From Melastoma dodecandrum (taxonomy: Eukaryota > Streptophyta > Magnoliopsida > Myrtales > Melastomataceae): 64,000 nt of DNA. How positions within the stretch are numbered: the stretch's first letter is position 1; every line of letters starts with the position of its first letter. Positions 21,974 through 37,493 of this stretch are shown here, piece by piece. Where the stretch lies: the NCBI GenBank assembly GCA_029817715.1, contig JARUPY010000397.1:4774001-4838000 (forward strand). The letters are read 5' to 3'. Below the pieces are notes generated by a model. The model was not told the origin of the DNA. It saw nothing but the letters and a program-made list of their open reading frames with translations, and did no database searches. The position numbers and the translations under genes were made by a program.

Positions 21974-23536
21974 CCGGTGGTGTGCTGGGGGCCGGACCAG
22001 CTTGGACGGTGGAGGACATCACAATCGATCCGCCCAGTCCCTCTGAAGTACGCATCAAGCTTGTCTACGTCAGCGTTTGCCACACCGACGTCTTTCACCC
22101 CAAAGGCTACCCTGTGGTTCGTCCCTCTTCCCGTTTCGTGTTCCGTCTGCCTGCTGGCAGTCCTTTTTTGTTTCAGTTGAATCGGAATGTTTTTCAGTGT
22201 TATCAACCTGTGTTTGTGCAGCTGCCTTTCCCTCGAGTTCTCGGGCACGAAGGCGTCGGGTTAGCTCGAGCTTCCCCCTCTTCAATATCTCCTGAAAGCT
22301 AGCAGTTCAACTGCATTAGCTGGACAATGGAACCACAGTTCCTCCTAACATTTGTCAGGGAATGCACGCAGGATCATTGAGAGCATGGGATCGGAGGTAA
22401 CAGAGTTCAAGGTCGGGGATGTCGTTATCCAGACCTACATTGGCAAATGCAGGAAAATGTGACAACTGCAAGTTGGGCAACACGAATCTATGCCTCGTCC
22501 ACCCGCTCCCGTTAACGGGCCTAATGCTGGACGGTACTTCCAGGATATCATTCCGTGGTCAGCCCTTGTATCACCTCTTCTCCTGTTCCACATGGTCAGA
22601 GTACACAGGCGTCACTGCCTGCTACCTTGTGAGGGTGGATCCTGACTTAGAAACCCAACACGCTAGCTTCTTGTCATGTGGCTTCACAACTGGTTATGGG
22701 GCGGCATGGAGGGCAGCCGGGGTCAAGTCAGGATCCTCAGTGGCCGTGATTGGCTTGGGCGGCGTCGGTCTCGGGGTTGGTCCTTCCTGATCAGTGTCCT
22801 TCTATGTTCTGATTCCCGGTTGCGCAATGTCCTAATTTCCCGTTATCCAGGTTATACAAGGGTCGAGCATGCTCGAAGCAGCCACCATAATCGGTGTTGA
22901 CATGAATGATTCCAAGAGGCGCAAGGGCGAAGCGTTCGGAATGACTCATTTCATCAACCTGAATCAATCATACCAGCCTATCACAGATTTGATCTAGCGC
23001 TTGACAGGGGGAGTGGGTGTGGATTACTGTTTCGAATGTGTGGGAGGGCCTGCACTCATCAACCAGGCGCTCAAATCTACCAGAATGGTACATATACAAT
23101 CTCCACAACCACGGGAAATCTATTCACAGGCTGACTGTATTAAACATTCCATAACGACCAGGGGTTAGGCACGGTGGTTGAATTTGGTGCGGGGTCTGGT
23201 AAAAGCCTCGAGATCAATTTCCATTTGCTGGTAACAGGTCGGATGCTAAAAGGGACAATCTTTGGAGGAATCAAACCTCGGTCGGACCTCCTGGAGTTAT
23301 TCGCTAAATGCAAACTCAAGGTTAAGCCCGCCATCCCTTCTCCATCCCGGAATCATGGCTACTTCATGCAACATTGTCAATAGCATATTGCAATACTCTG
23401 ATCCGTCGATTCATGCTTTCCGGAAATCCAGCTCGATCAGCTGGTCAGCCACGAAATTGGCTTGGAAGAAGTGCTGGATGCGAACCAGCTACTAAAGCGG
23501 GATGATTGTGTCAAAATATTAATAAAGATGTGTTGA
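21974..23536 (+). pseudogene. Alcohol dehydrogenase-like pseudogene (zinc, medium-chain)
   Basis: Exons 21974-22113, 22222-22259, 22372-22775, 22851-23087, 23162-23320 and 23423-23536 correspond to exons 2-7 of the intact paralogue at 30767-32435. Lengths are 140, 38, 404, 237, 159 and 114 nt, against 140, 38, 403, 237, 159 and 111 nt. Motifs include LGHEGVG, the structural-zinc cysteines ([12 protein letters not shown]), [10 protein letters not shown] for NAD binding and [13 protein letters not shown]. Lesions are: paired compensating indels in exon 2 (about 21990-22005); a one-base insertion near 22455; an in-frame TAG at 22995-22997; and loss of the AG acceptors before the first and last of these exons (CAC and CCG). 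The first exon is not found. It keeps introns, so it arose by DNA duplication. Confidence 0.9.
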
Positions 23537-23974
23537 TAACGTTGTGCCTTTCATCTGATGTATTATCATCTTGCACGCCAACAGAGGATGCATGGAATTT
23601 GTGGACTAAGAACAAATAATTAGCATGATCAATCCACAATTCACTCCTTACTTGACAAAACTTTCAAATTATTAGAATTTGGTTTCTGTTGATATCATGC
23701 ACTTATCGCAGACGGAAAAGATTTGTTCGGGAGACTCCCAAGTGCTGAAATTGAACAGCGCCATGGATTTCATTCTTCTTTTTTCGAAAACAAGCTAGCC
23801 ACTACGTACAAATCTCCTCTTATTGGAGTAAACGAGAAGGTAGAAAGAAAAGCAAGGTTTCCAGCCTCACAACATCAACTACAACCACGCTACCTTCCCA
23901 GACTTTGCATCGTTGTAGATCCTCATATAGTTGGCAGATTGGCCGGGGTTTTGGGGGGGGGGATATCGTCATCC

Positions 23975-27266
<3,292 letters not shown>

Positions 27267-27479
27267 CCTCAGCTCAGACTCGAAATAAAAAAAAGATCTG
27301 CCCCCGGAAACGAACAATCAAAAAAACCAGTAGAGAGGAACCGGTTCCAAAAGATCACCACAAAACCAAACGAAGAAGAACGGATCACTACCGCCGGAGG
27401 AAGTGCGGAAGGAATCCGGCAAGACCACACGTACGAACTCAGGGAGCAACCAGGGGGCGATGGTTGAGTTATAGTTAGA

Positions 27480-30400
27480 TGGAACGGGATGGAAAGGATG
27501 TCGACTTTATACAGAGAGGCCTGTCCAAGGCAAAAAAAAAAAAGTAGCTAAATTTATTAGAGAAAAAATTTTAGACATTTTTTTAAAAAAATATTTTACA
27601 AAATAAATTGATTAAATTTATATTTTTTGAACAGAACATCCATTAAACATTATATTATCTGATTTGTGGTCTCATTTATTTAATCTCTTTGGGCGAACCA
27701 GCCTCCCTTCCATCCATTGCTGCTTCAATACAATACGATGACAACGTGAATAACATTGATGATGATGATGATGAAAACTCATGAAATTGACTAAATACCG
27801 ACTCAACTTCTTATTATAACTGCGAAAAAGAAATTCCACACGTACTCGATGAGTTTGTTAAGAATTCATTATTCGAGTTATTTTGTAAATCTAACTCGTC
27901 GAGGCGTGGCGATATTTAACATTGTCGTAAACGAAAGAATATTATGCGATGTTGTCGGTAACAAACGTCAACATGCAACACCTTGGATTCGTGAATAGTG
28001 TGACTTGTTTGCAATGATGCAAATTTTTATTTTTTATGAAAATTCATAATAAGCTTTTTTTTTATTTCATTATCCCTCAAAATTAGAAACGGAGTATGAA
28101 AAGAAAGGATAATAATGAGATGAGATGTGGGGGAGAAATGGGTTGGGTGGGAGTGTAACCATCAAATGAATGTGAAATGAACCCATGTCTTTATTGACTT
28201 TACCAATTAAATTCTTTCTTGTTTGTTTCTTTTTTTTTTACCCAACAAGTCGGCTCACCTTCTATTTGCTGCTGCACAACTATTAATGGGTTTTTTTTTT
28301 AATCATAATAACTGGACTACCACCACCTAGTACACACAACACTATAGTAATCGAATGTCCTTGAAATGGGTTAGATAGTGACGCACCACCTGACTGCGAC
28401 TAGTTCTGTTCAAAATAATTACACCCCCCAGCCCAAAAGAAAGGAAAGGGAAAAAAGAAAAACAAATACGAGGGAGACTTTCGCTGACTAAAATCGCCAT
28501 TGACTTTTACCGGCACTCCACCTCTGACTGACTCCCCCAACCCCCTGTTTCACTCGTTAGATCACAGTGGCAGCACTTAGCTATCGACAAAAACTATTTC
28601 AATCATTTCTTCACTTAACCCCCACTGGCATAGTTGGTCCATCCTGCTCCTGCTGCACGTTTTTTTTTTAATTGTGGTGGATGTAGACTCTGTAATGTTA
28701 TTAGGTTAGTTTTAAAAATATTTATGAAAATTCATAAAATATCATTTTAAAGTCGTTATTCAAAGTAGCTGACTTTCTCTTGTCAGTCTAAATTCACCTT
28801 AAAGTAACGACTTACTCTTGCAAGTAAGGGAACAGTGACTTTACGATGGTTTTCCCCCAATTTTAAAATCGCCGTCGTATTTCGTAATTTAAAAAAAAAA
28901 AAACCTCCGATGTAGGCCTACAAAACCTTAATCCGGTCCATGTCCTGAGGGAACTACTGGGCTTAAAAGCCCATTGTATTCTCCGGCCCAGTTTTCCTTC
29001 TTAACAAGATTACTAAACCAACTATTAACCTGTTCGATTATAATTTTTTAATATAATCTCATTTTAAAAAAAACGTAATGGAATATTTTTTTGTCGTTTT
29101 ATTATAGTTTTTGTAAAATTCATGTTTTTTTTTTAATTTATTACTATATAATTGGGCAGTGTATAATAACTTGTTTGTTTATGCTTATGTTATGTTTTCT
29201 TAATTGAAGTTGGTGACACAAGCACCGGCCATTGAGGTTATATCGCATCCCCTCACGCTGCACTAACACTAGTAGACATGCTACTTATGTTATCGATAAA
29301 ATTCAGGTAGAGGAAGACCCCGATATCTTTCCCGTTATCATTCCCGTGGGTTGATGATATTTTATGTACAACATAATACATAATGCCTAATAAAGTGAGC
29401 TTTAATCGAGGATGCATCTGTACATTTCACGTGCCATAAATTAATTATTGTAATTCGATTATTGCATATTTCTTTTTCATCCCACTCCTGTCCCAACAAG
29501 ATAAAAATCGAACATTAAATTCCATTTACGACATGTTGTCTTCATTTATTTTATGTAAGCTTTTGTTGTTGTTTTTTTAATTTTTATTTCATAAATGTAA
29601 TAATTTGATTGTATTTACGAGATTCAATTTTTTTTTCAGAAATCTGGATTTTATGACATTTGACGAGAGAAAAATTATTTCGGAAAATCTTTAAAATTCG
29701 AGTTTTATTGATAATATTAAAATATTTTCATAAACTAAGTTAACAAAATTTGCCATACTACTTCTTTTGTAAGAACTTCTCAATTTTGTGAAAGACCTTT
29801 TTTATTTCATTGTCAGAGAATTTCTCAAATGCACGAATACTTTGTTATTGGAAAAAATAGTTTAAAAAATCACTAATTTTTTTTTTTTGTGAGAACGAAA
29901 TATTGGTGTTGGATTCACAATCGTGTCACATGTGATAACAATGGAGCTCTTAACAACAATCACAAGCACACGTGATAAAGTGGGCGGAAAAAAACAAATG
30001 AAGCACATGCCGATCATACCGTGCTCGAGATCTTACGATACAACGATCCCGTAACAAGACAAGTTGTTGAAGCCCGCACTTCTCTGAATATCCGCGTCCC
30101 GTCGAGATGCCATATCATCGGCAGCGGTGCCGTCGTCTGAAGCAACTACTAGTGACGCATTTTCACTGGTTCATCTCGCGGTATCATGTCTTGTGCACCG
30201 TCTTAATTTACAAAGCATCATTAATCATGTTTCGCTGAATTTTAAAATTAATTCATAATTAATTTATAAAACATCAGTAAGAGTATTTAGTGAGCGCTTT
30301 GGTAGCTGTTCTAGCCTTGCACGAAGGGCAGGCAAACTGTTTTGCTTACCAGAAAATCATCGAGTCGAGTTTCTGGCGATGACAGCTCGCTTGGCTTGCT

Positions 30401-30766
30401 GCGTTCGATGCTGATCCCTTTGAGTCGCTTGGATTCTTGCCGCCGATTGTCCATCATCTTTAAACCACGAGCTGAGCTTTCGGACATTACACGGAGCATC
30501 TTTTAATTAGTAGTGGAACTCCCGTTTATACCATGGCTGACTCCTCGGGGGGCTTCCCTGACAGGGCTTGCTTCGCTAGGAAAGGACAACACCTCCAACA
30601 GCTCCATCGCTGAGGAGATATTCTTGGTTTACAATCTGAATGTAATGAAGCTTATTTTTGCTTGCACTTAGACTTATGCAAGTATTCATTCATTCATGAG
30701 GAGAAGAGAAACTGAAAACACGACACTGCAATCGCTGATTCTGGCCGCATTTTGGATGAACGATTC
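27480..30766. other. Intergenic region, no supported gene
   Basis: AT-rich DNA with poly-T tracts. A 62-codon minus frame at 30499-30311 (begins MLRVMSESSARG) has mild coding character and a possible GTAAGC donor near 30354, but no domain. A 30-bp stretch at about 30303-30335 resembles one at 38259-38296. Confidence 0.35.
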
Positions 30767-32435
30767 TTAAAACTTAATCGAGATCTTGACACAATCAGCC
30801 TCCTTCAGTATCTCCTCGACATTCGGCAACTCTTCCAGGCTGATCTCGTGGCTTGCGAGTTGGTCAAGCTGAATTTCCTGCACCCACAGTGAGGAGGATG
30901 AGACAAACTCGTTAGTGCTTCTGGTGAGAATCATGAACCTGAGTGTTGGCGATGAAGAGGAGTACGGCCTAACCTTGCGCTCGCATTTATCGAACAAGAC
31001 AGGGAGATCTGATCTTGGCTTGATTCCCCCGAAGATAGTACCCTTGATCGTCCGGCCCATTATCAGGGACATAAAATTGATACGGAGTTCATTCTCATCT
31101 CCTGCTCCAATAATCACCGCCATGCCCCCACCCTGGGCAATATCGTCACATTGAATCACCGTTAGTGTACACTGATGCAGGCCAATCGAGAAACTGATCA
31201 ATCTGCCTTCTGTGGAGGTGATTGAGATTGGCTTGTACCGGTTTGGTGGAATCAACGGCCTGACTCACAAGACCGGTCACGCCGGTGCATTCGAAGCAGT
31301 AATCCACTCCCATCCCACCCGTCATCTCCTGGATCAGTTCAGTGATTGACTTTTCGGATTGATTCGGATTCAGGAAATGAGTCATCCCGAACGCTTCCCC
31401 TTTGCCTCTCTTCGCCTCGTTCAGATCAACACCGATTATGGTGGTCGCTCCAAGAATACTCGATCCTTTTATTACCTGCACAGCAAAAGAATCTCACAGC
31501 CAACTGATCCGGAATAGTACCACAAGATGAGCACGATTATGAAGGGATGACATTAACCAACCCCGAGACCGACAGCGCCCAGGCCTAGGACAGCCACAGT
31601 AGATCCGGGCTCGATATGGGCTTCCTTCCAAGCAGCCCCGTACCCGGTGGAGAATCCGCATGACAAGAAGCTTGCGTGTCGGGGTTCTACAGCAGAGTCC
31701 ACCCTCACGAGGTAGCTGGCATCGATGACCGTGTACTCGGACCACGTGGAGCAGGAGAGGAAGTGGAACAGGGGCTTTCCTCGAACAGACATCCTGGAAG
31801 TCCCGTCACGCAACAGGCCATTGAGCGAGAGCGGGTTAACCAGGCACAGGTTCGTCTTGTCCTTCTTGCAGTTGCTACAGCTGCCGCATTCGCCGACGTA
31901 AACCGGGACCACGACATCTCCTATCTTGAAGCCCGTCACTTCCGATCCCAGGCTCTCCACCTCCCTACACTCATTCCATTAAACACACCTTCGGGCGTTT
32001 CCTCCCAAAACAGGACAGAAGATCAATTCGCAAAGTTGGGACTCACCCGACGCCTTCGTGCCCGAGAATCCGAGGGAACACCGGCTGCATCGGAACAACG
32101 AAGGAGAAAATTTAAAAAACAGAAACAGAAATCCAACGAGAGGGAAACGAAGGGAAAGAACGCCAGCGGGAAGTTGACCACAGGTTTCCCGCGGGAGCCT
32201 AGCAAATCGGAGTGGCAGACGCTCGCGTAGAGGAGCTTGACACGGACTTCCGAGGCCTTGGGAGGATCCACGGTGATCTCCTCGAGTTTCAGGGGCTGGT
32301 CCGGACCCCAGCAGACGACGGCTGCGGCAACAATCCCCAGTCAAGGAAAGGGGTGGATGGTTTTCTTGCTGTTTATTTTTCTCACGTACCTCCGCATGTT
32401 ATGACTTGAGGTGGTGTGATATCTTGGTTCGACAT
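30767..32435 (-). CDS. Alcohol dehydrogenase-like protein (zinc-dependent MDR)
   Basis: Seven exons in phase (32435-32390, 32321-32182, 32084-32047, 31964-31562, 31475-31239, 31132-30974, 30877-30767) encode 377 residues, the usual length for plant ADH-like enzymes. It should be a zinc-dependent, NAD-linked alcohol/aldehyde oxidoreductase; the substrate is unknown. Visible features are the catalytic zinc region ([15 protein letters not shown]), four structural-zinc cysteines ([17 protein letters not shown]), the catalytic-zinc Cys at [14 protein letters not shown], the Rossmann motif [10 protein letters not shown], the NAD-selecting Asp in [20 protein letters not shown], and [19 protein letters not shown]. 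The exon 5/6 join (TKP|GGG) was chosen because the unspliced frame runs into non-family sequence. The start ATG at 32435 lies in a very short first exon of 15 codons. Confidence 0.9.
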
Positions 32436-33213
32436 TGTTAGGGCTTGGCTTGGCTTGGCTCACCTCCCTCCAGTCCAATTTTTCTGAGGTCGAGATTCTC
32501 TCTTGAGGAAGATGAAGGAAGCTCTCCCCCTCCCCTATAGATCACATCGATGTCGGCAACAAATAAATAAATAATTTACGTACACACAGCCAAGACATGA
32601 GTTTTATTATATGATGACTGTCATTTGGCGAAGTCAGCCTTTCTAAAGGCCCACGTTGCTAGGTTTAAAAAAAAAAAAATCAGTCTCGGAGAGACAGAAC
32701 TCTCCGAGTCCGAGCCACCAGCCTCCGCCCCCCTGCCACCTCCAATCGGCAGATTGAAGCCCCTTCGCCCGATTTTTCGTCCCCGACCGTGCTTCCGTCC
32801 CCAAGTCCGTGCTTTCGTCCCCATTCTCCTCCGTCCTCTTTGGAGCGATCCCGTCCTCGACCGTCCCCTTCCGTTCCCCTAACGGTAATAGTGTAATTTT
32901 AAGTTTTTTATAGTTAATTACTGTTTAATTATAGCAATTAATTGTTAGTTATGGTTAATTATAATTAATTAGTGTTAATGTTATAATATGAAAATTATGG
33001 TAAGTTATGATTTATAAAGTATAAGAAAGTGTTTAATTGACCTTATCGAATGTAATTACCAACTAAAAAAGTATAATTATTGTAAGAAATTAATTATTGA
33101 AATTAATTAGGTCGTTATTAAGTAACACCAAAATATATATTAACTAAATTGTATTCATTTTTAAGCTTTATGTTCTAATTTGATAGCTCAATTGATTTAG
33201 GTGTTGTATTCCA

Positions 33214-35111
33214 ATGTCGTCGATTGAGCTGTTGATATTTTATAATGGAAATACCGTCAATGGAGCTGACGGAGTTGGTTATGAAAATGGTTCAATATCA
33301 AGAACAGAAATTCCTAAATTTGTCAATTACGAGAATTTTGAACGCTTGATATGCGAAGCTATCGGTTTGCAATCGGCAATTTCATTACATATAGCGCATA
33401 GGTATCTCGTTCTGGCATTAAATAATGTTGGCGTACAACATTATCTTGTTCCTATTAAAGTGGATAAAGATGTGAAGTTGCTAGTTAAGTTTGCTATTAC
33501 AAATCCACGGAATATGCAACAAATATATGCGTTGTCTGATGTATCGGTGCCGCATGTTCAAGCTAGAAGGGTGGATGTTAAGTGGAACGCCATTGTCATA
33601 TGGGTGTTCGTCGTCAAACTGAGACTGTAGAGGCTAGGATGGTTGCCGTACAGACTAATGTGGAAGTGGATCGTCCTGTGGTTGAGGAGAAAGTGCAGCG
33701 TTGTTTTCCGGGCGAACATTGTTATAATATTCCGATGGAAGTTGATCATCGTATGGATGTTGTAGCTGGAAACGAAATTGTCGTTGCTGAAGTAGAGAGT
33801 AATTATACTGTTGGAGAATGTTCTAATCCTCCGATGGAAGATTAAGGCAATGTGAATGAAGATATATTGAATTCTGACCCAGATGTCGACACTGATGCTG
33901 AGTTTTTTAACGATGTGAATGCCGACAATGAGATGTCGGATGATGAGAATGTGGACAATGATATGATTATGGTTGTTGAATCTGGCGAAGGGTCCAGTTT
34001 GCGAAGTCGGTCGAAGGAGAAGGAGAAACCTCTGCCCTTTTATAATGAATATCTGGATGACGTACATGAGAGAGTTGAGGAGTGGGATTTCCATCCTCTT
34101 GTGGACTTTTCTGACCTTATTGATGAATTTCAAAAGGGAATGCGTTTCAAGGATAAGAAAATGCTCATCCATACGGTGAACAATTTTCATATTTTACGGC
34201 ATTGCAATTATGAGGTTGTTAAATCCACGAAGACATTGTGGAATGTATGTTGTTCAGAATTCGAGAAGGGCTGTAAGTGGAGGTTAAGGGCGATACAACC
34301 AAAAGAGGATGACGAGTTTGAGGTGAGAATAGTTGGTGAACCTCATAGTTGTGTAAATCCCGTACTATCGCGTAATCATAAACGTCTGGATTCAAATTTC
34401 ATGGAACCTATGTTCAGGTCGTTTGTAAGTGATAGTCCGGAAGTTAAAGTTTAAGTTCTTCGCAACTTGGTGAAGGAGAAATATGGATACGAAGTGCCAA
34501 GGAGAAGGGTGTGGGATGCAAAAAGGAAAGCTATTGCACATTGTTATGGCTCATGGGATGAATCATACAACGAGTTGCCACATTTGCTGAACGCGATTCG
34601 TGCCTCTAATCCTAATAGTTGCGTTGATTGGGGAGGTTCATACATGGTTGGTGATTCGCAGTTTGTTTTCCAGAGAGTATTCCGGTGTTTTGGTCCAACG
34701 GCATTCCGTTATTGTCGCGCCGTAGTTAGTATTGACGGGACTTTCTTGTACGGAAAAAACAAGCATAAGTTATTAATTGCTTGTAGTTTGGATAGCAGCA
34801 ATCATATAGTGCCTCTAGCATTTGCAATCGTAGATGAGGAAAGCTACCAGTCGTGGGGATGGTTTTTGAAATGCCTTAAACGCTACGTGGTTGGCGATGA
34901 TTGTCAAGGATTATGTTTGATTTCAGATAGGTATTCTGGTATTCTAGCGGCGGTAAACGATGTTGAAGTAGGTTGGACGCCACCTTTTGCAAAGTGGAGG
35001 TTTTGTATACGCCATGTAGCTAGCAACTTCAATGCGAGATATAAGAATGTACGTGGAAAGAAATGCCTTGCTATTGCTGCAAGGAAATGTATGCCTCCGA
35101 AGATGTCATGA
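33214..35111 (+). pseudogene. MuDR/MULE transposase, frameshifted
   Basis: Blocks in order are: an N-terminal MULE-type domain (MSSIELLIFYNGNTVNG, 33214-33580); a frameshift near 33580-33600; an acidic linker; and the MuDR DNA-binding region with a WRKY-GCM1-like zinc finger (VCCSEFEKGCKWRLRAIQ then GEPHSC, about 34240-34355). After a TAA at 34452-34454 comes the MULE catalytic core (SIDGTFLYGKNKHKLLIACS, then CLISDRYSGI and FCIRHVASNFNARY), which holds the first two acidic residues of the DDE triad. The core stops at a TGA (35109-35111) where an intact transposase would carry on. At least two stops and one frameshift make it inactive. Confidence 0.88.
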
Positions 35112-35118
35112 AAGTAAT

Positions 35119-36946
35119 GTAAAGAAGATCCTTCGAGACCGCCGGATGGATAGATACATAAGACAGGCTGGCTTTTTTGGAGTTGCGAAGCTACCATTCA
35201 TTCAACTGGATCATGCGCTAATCACGGCATTAGTGGAGCGATGGAGGCCGGTGACTCACACTTTCCACATGGCGCATTGAGAGACGACCGTGACATTGGA
35301 GGACATGGCGATTCAGCTCGGATTGCCGATTGAGGGTGACCCCGTCATCTCCTACGCCAGCTTCGTCTTCGAAGCGGTTTGCGCTCATCTACTAGGGGAC
35401 GTTCCGGGAAGAAGTCAGATGAAGGTGGGAAGGGTGAAGATGAGTTGGTTGGCATCCCGTTTCGACGTCTTAGATCCACATGCACCGGAAGAGCAGGTAC
35501 GTATGCATACCAGGGCATACATACTGCAGCTTATAGGATCGATAATTTTTCCGGATAAGTCAGACAAACTAGTGCATCTGATGTGGTTGCCTCTGTTGGA
35601 GGACTTTGAGATATGTGGTAGTTACAGCTAGGGATCAGTTTGTCTAGCATGGCTATACAGACAGTTATGTAGAGCAGCAGACAAGGAAGCATCTCAGATT
35701 GCTGGTTATTTAATGTTGCAGCAGATGTGGGCGTGGGACAGATTCCCACACGTATCTCCCTTAAGACGTCGGAGCAGACAAAGGCAAGGAATGCCTCTTG
35801 CATATCGATGGGGTGCATCTCTCGATACGACTGCTGTGGCTATACATGTCTTATCTGTTATCAGAGAAGCACTAGATAGGCAGAGTCCTCACCAGGTATT
35901 TTCCTTCAACTTAATGTTGATTCAACTTCTTGTGATTGTCGTTGGTTGGTTGGTTATGTTTGTTCGTTTCGCAGGTCGTTTGGCATCCATACACTGATGA
36001 TGTATGTGCCAGACTTCCTGATTATTGCTGGACGGTGAAGAAAGCTGGCGAGCACGTGTGCCGCTGATCTGCTTCTCAATTGTCGAATGGCACTACCCGG
36101 ATAGAGTCATTCGGCAATTTGGAGACGAGCAAATAATTTCTGGGAAATGCGACGCTGAGACACGCCTCCACCGGATCGACATGCATGGCAAGTCATCGGA
36201 CAACTGGTTGCACATCCACGCGAACTACGTCCAGCTGTGACATCACCGGGGTAGCCACGTCGTTCCTTTACACTGGGAACAAGACGAGGAGTATACTACA
36301 TGGTACATGCGTCACTCCCGTCCACACTTATCTCACACGGGCGTCATGCTGAGTATAGTGGTAAGTACAATAACTATTTACCTTCATTAATGTATAAATC
36401 ATTGTACTGATATACTTTCCTCGCAGATGCAACAAATGAGGGACATCTCTATCCGATCTGAGAGAGGTGACCCTTTTGAGTTAGATCACATCGCCGGTAT
36501 TTCTCGCAGGGGCCAGCGGTTGCGGCTGACGACGAGTTAGAAGCTGAGCCAGCCGATGAACCTCACGCGGAGGACGAGGAGGAGGAAGAGGAGGAGGACG
36601 AGGAAGAGGAGCAGCAGAAGGAAGTGGAGCATGATGAGCATCGAGACGTTGATATGTTTGACGTCGATGCGTTCATCATGCAATCGCAAGAGCACGAGGT
36701 ATATCTGTCTCTTGTGATTGATCCGACTCCCGTTGATGCCGTTAGGACTCCGGCATTATATGCCTCTACGTCGTCCACTCCCGAGGCACCAAGGAAGAGT
36801 AGGAGGGATCGACCACCCGTTCGTGATGCAGAGGATTCTTCTCAGGTAACGCAGATGGACTCTCAGCGACGGTGGGGATCATTCTTCTACTCTATGTGCT
36901 CTCGAAGGAATTATGATCATTTAGACTTCTCCTATGTACTTTCTTT
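35119..36946 (+). pseudogene. Plant mobile domain (MAIN/PP7-like) gene inside the MULE
   Basis: Blocks match the plant mobile domain shared by MAIN/MAIL1-type proteins and PP7-like phosphatase fusions: LRDRRMDRYIRQAGFFGVAK, FIQLDHALITALVERWRP, THTFHMAHGETTVTLEDMAIQLGLPIEGDPV (split by a TGA at 35278-35280), WLASRF, MHTRAYILQLIGSIIFPDKS and MWLPLLEDFE. These are followed by CLAWLYRQLCRAADKEASQI, MLQQMWAWDRFP, WHPYTDD and FSIVEWHYPDRVIRQFG. A likely intron lies between about 35895 and 35973, another at about 36361-36426. A C-terminal Asp/Glu run (about 36560-36620) ends the product near 36946. Stops at 35278, 35629 and 36238 make the copy defective. The N-terminus abuts the truncated transposase in another frame, so this is a neighbour or failed fusion. 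Confidence 0.78.
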
Positions 36947-37100
36947 TTAGTTGGTTGTTTTACTGTCATTACGAATTGATTTTAATTGAGTTGAGTTGAA
37001 TTTAGTTGAATTTAGTTGGTTCGAAATATGTTGTCTTGAAGTATGTGTTACAGGTGTGTGATTGGAATCGAAATCTGTTTTTTTTTTTTTAAATTTGGAG

Positions 37101-37395
37101 GGAAGTCGGCCTTACAAAGGCCGACTTCCTCTTTTGCGCATGGAAGTCGGCCTTTATAAGGCCGACTTCCTCTGCCATAAATTTTTTTTTCTAAGTTACT
37201 CAAAGTCGGCCTTTGTAAGGCCGACTTTGCTCAGACCGCATTGAAGTCGGCCTTTGCCATAATTTTTTTTCCTAAGTTAGTGGAAGTCGGCCTTTGTAAG
37301 GCCGACTTTGTTCAGACCGCATTGAAGTCAAGGCCGACTTCCACTAACTTAGAAAAAAAAATGATAAAGGAAGTCGGCCTTTGTAAGGCCGACTT
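37101..37395. repeat. Array of perfect palindromes AAGTCGGCCTTNNNAAGGCCGACTT
   Basis: Five hairpin-forming units with 11-13 bp perfect arms and 3-base loops lie at 37101-37129, 37142-37170, 37201-37229, 37284-37308 and 37371-37395. Half units lie near 37243-37254 and 37330-37342. An 82-bp direct repeat (CTAAGTTA...CAGACCGCATTGAAGTC) embeds two of them, and a larger inverted repeat pairs about 37250-37291 with 37333-37372. A single worn copy (GAAGTCAGCCTTTCTAAAGGCCCAC) sits at the left end near 32630, so the motif belongs to the MULE ends. Confidence 0.9.
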
Positions 37396-37493
37396 TGGTG
37401 GGTTAGTTGGCGAATTATTTTTCAAGATGCGTCATTTGGCGAAATATTTCGCCAAATAACGTCATTATGGAACAAAACTCGCCAAAACATGGC

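Larger units (their letters stand above)
32589..37493 (+). mobile_element. Mutator-like element (MULE) carrying a plant mobile domain gene
   Basis: The left end 32589-32632 and the reverse complement of the right end (37493 down to about 37446) share an imperfect terminal inverted repeat: GCCAAGACATGAGTTTTATT against GCCATGTTTTGGCGAGTTTT, then ATGATGACTGTCATTTGGCG against ATAATGACGTTATTTGGCG. Inside are a decayed MuDR-type transposase (33214-35111) and, immediately after on the same strand, a plant mobile domain gene (35119-36946). The right subterminal region is an array of perfect palindromes. I could not fix a 9-bp target duplication by eye. Confidence 0.8.

Noticed and set aside
32621..32882. 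Proline/arginine-rich frames on both strands at the left MULE end
   Set aside because: They follow from a GC-rich subterminal region and match no protein that I recognise.
37062..37459. Short plus-strand frames across the palindromes
   Set aside because: They are translations of the hairpin repeats, not genes.
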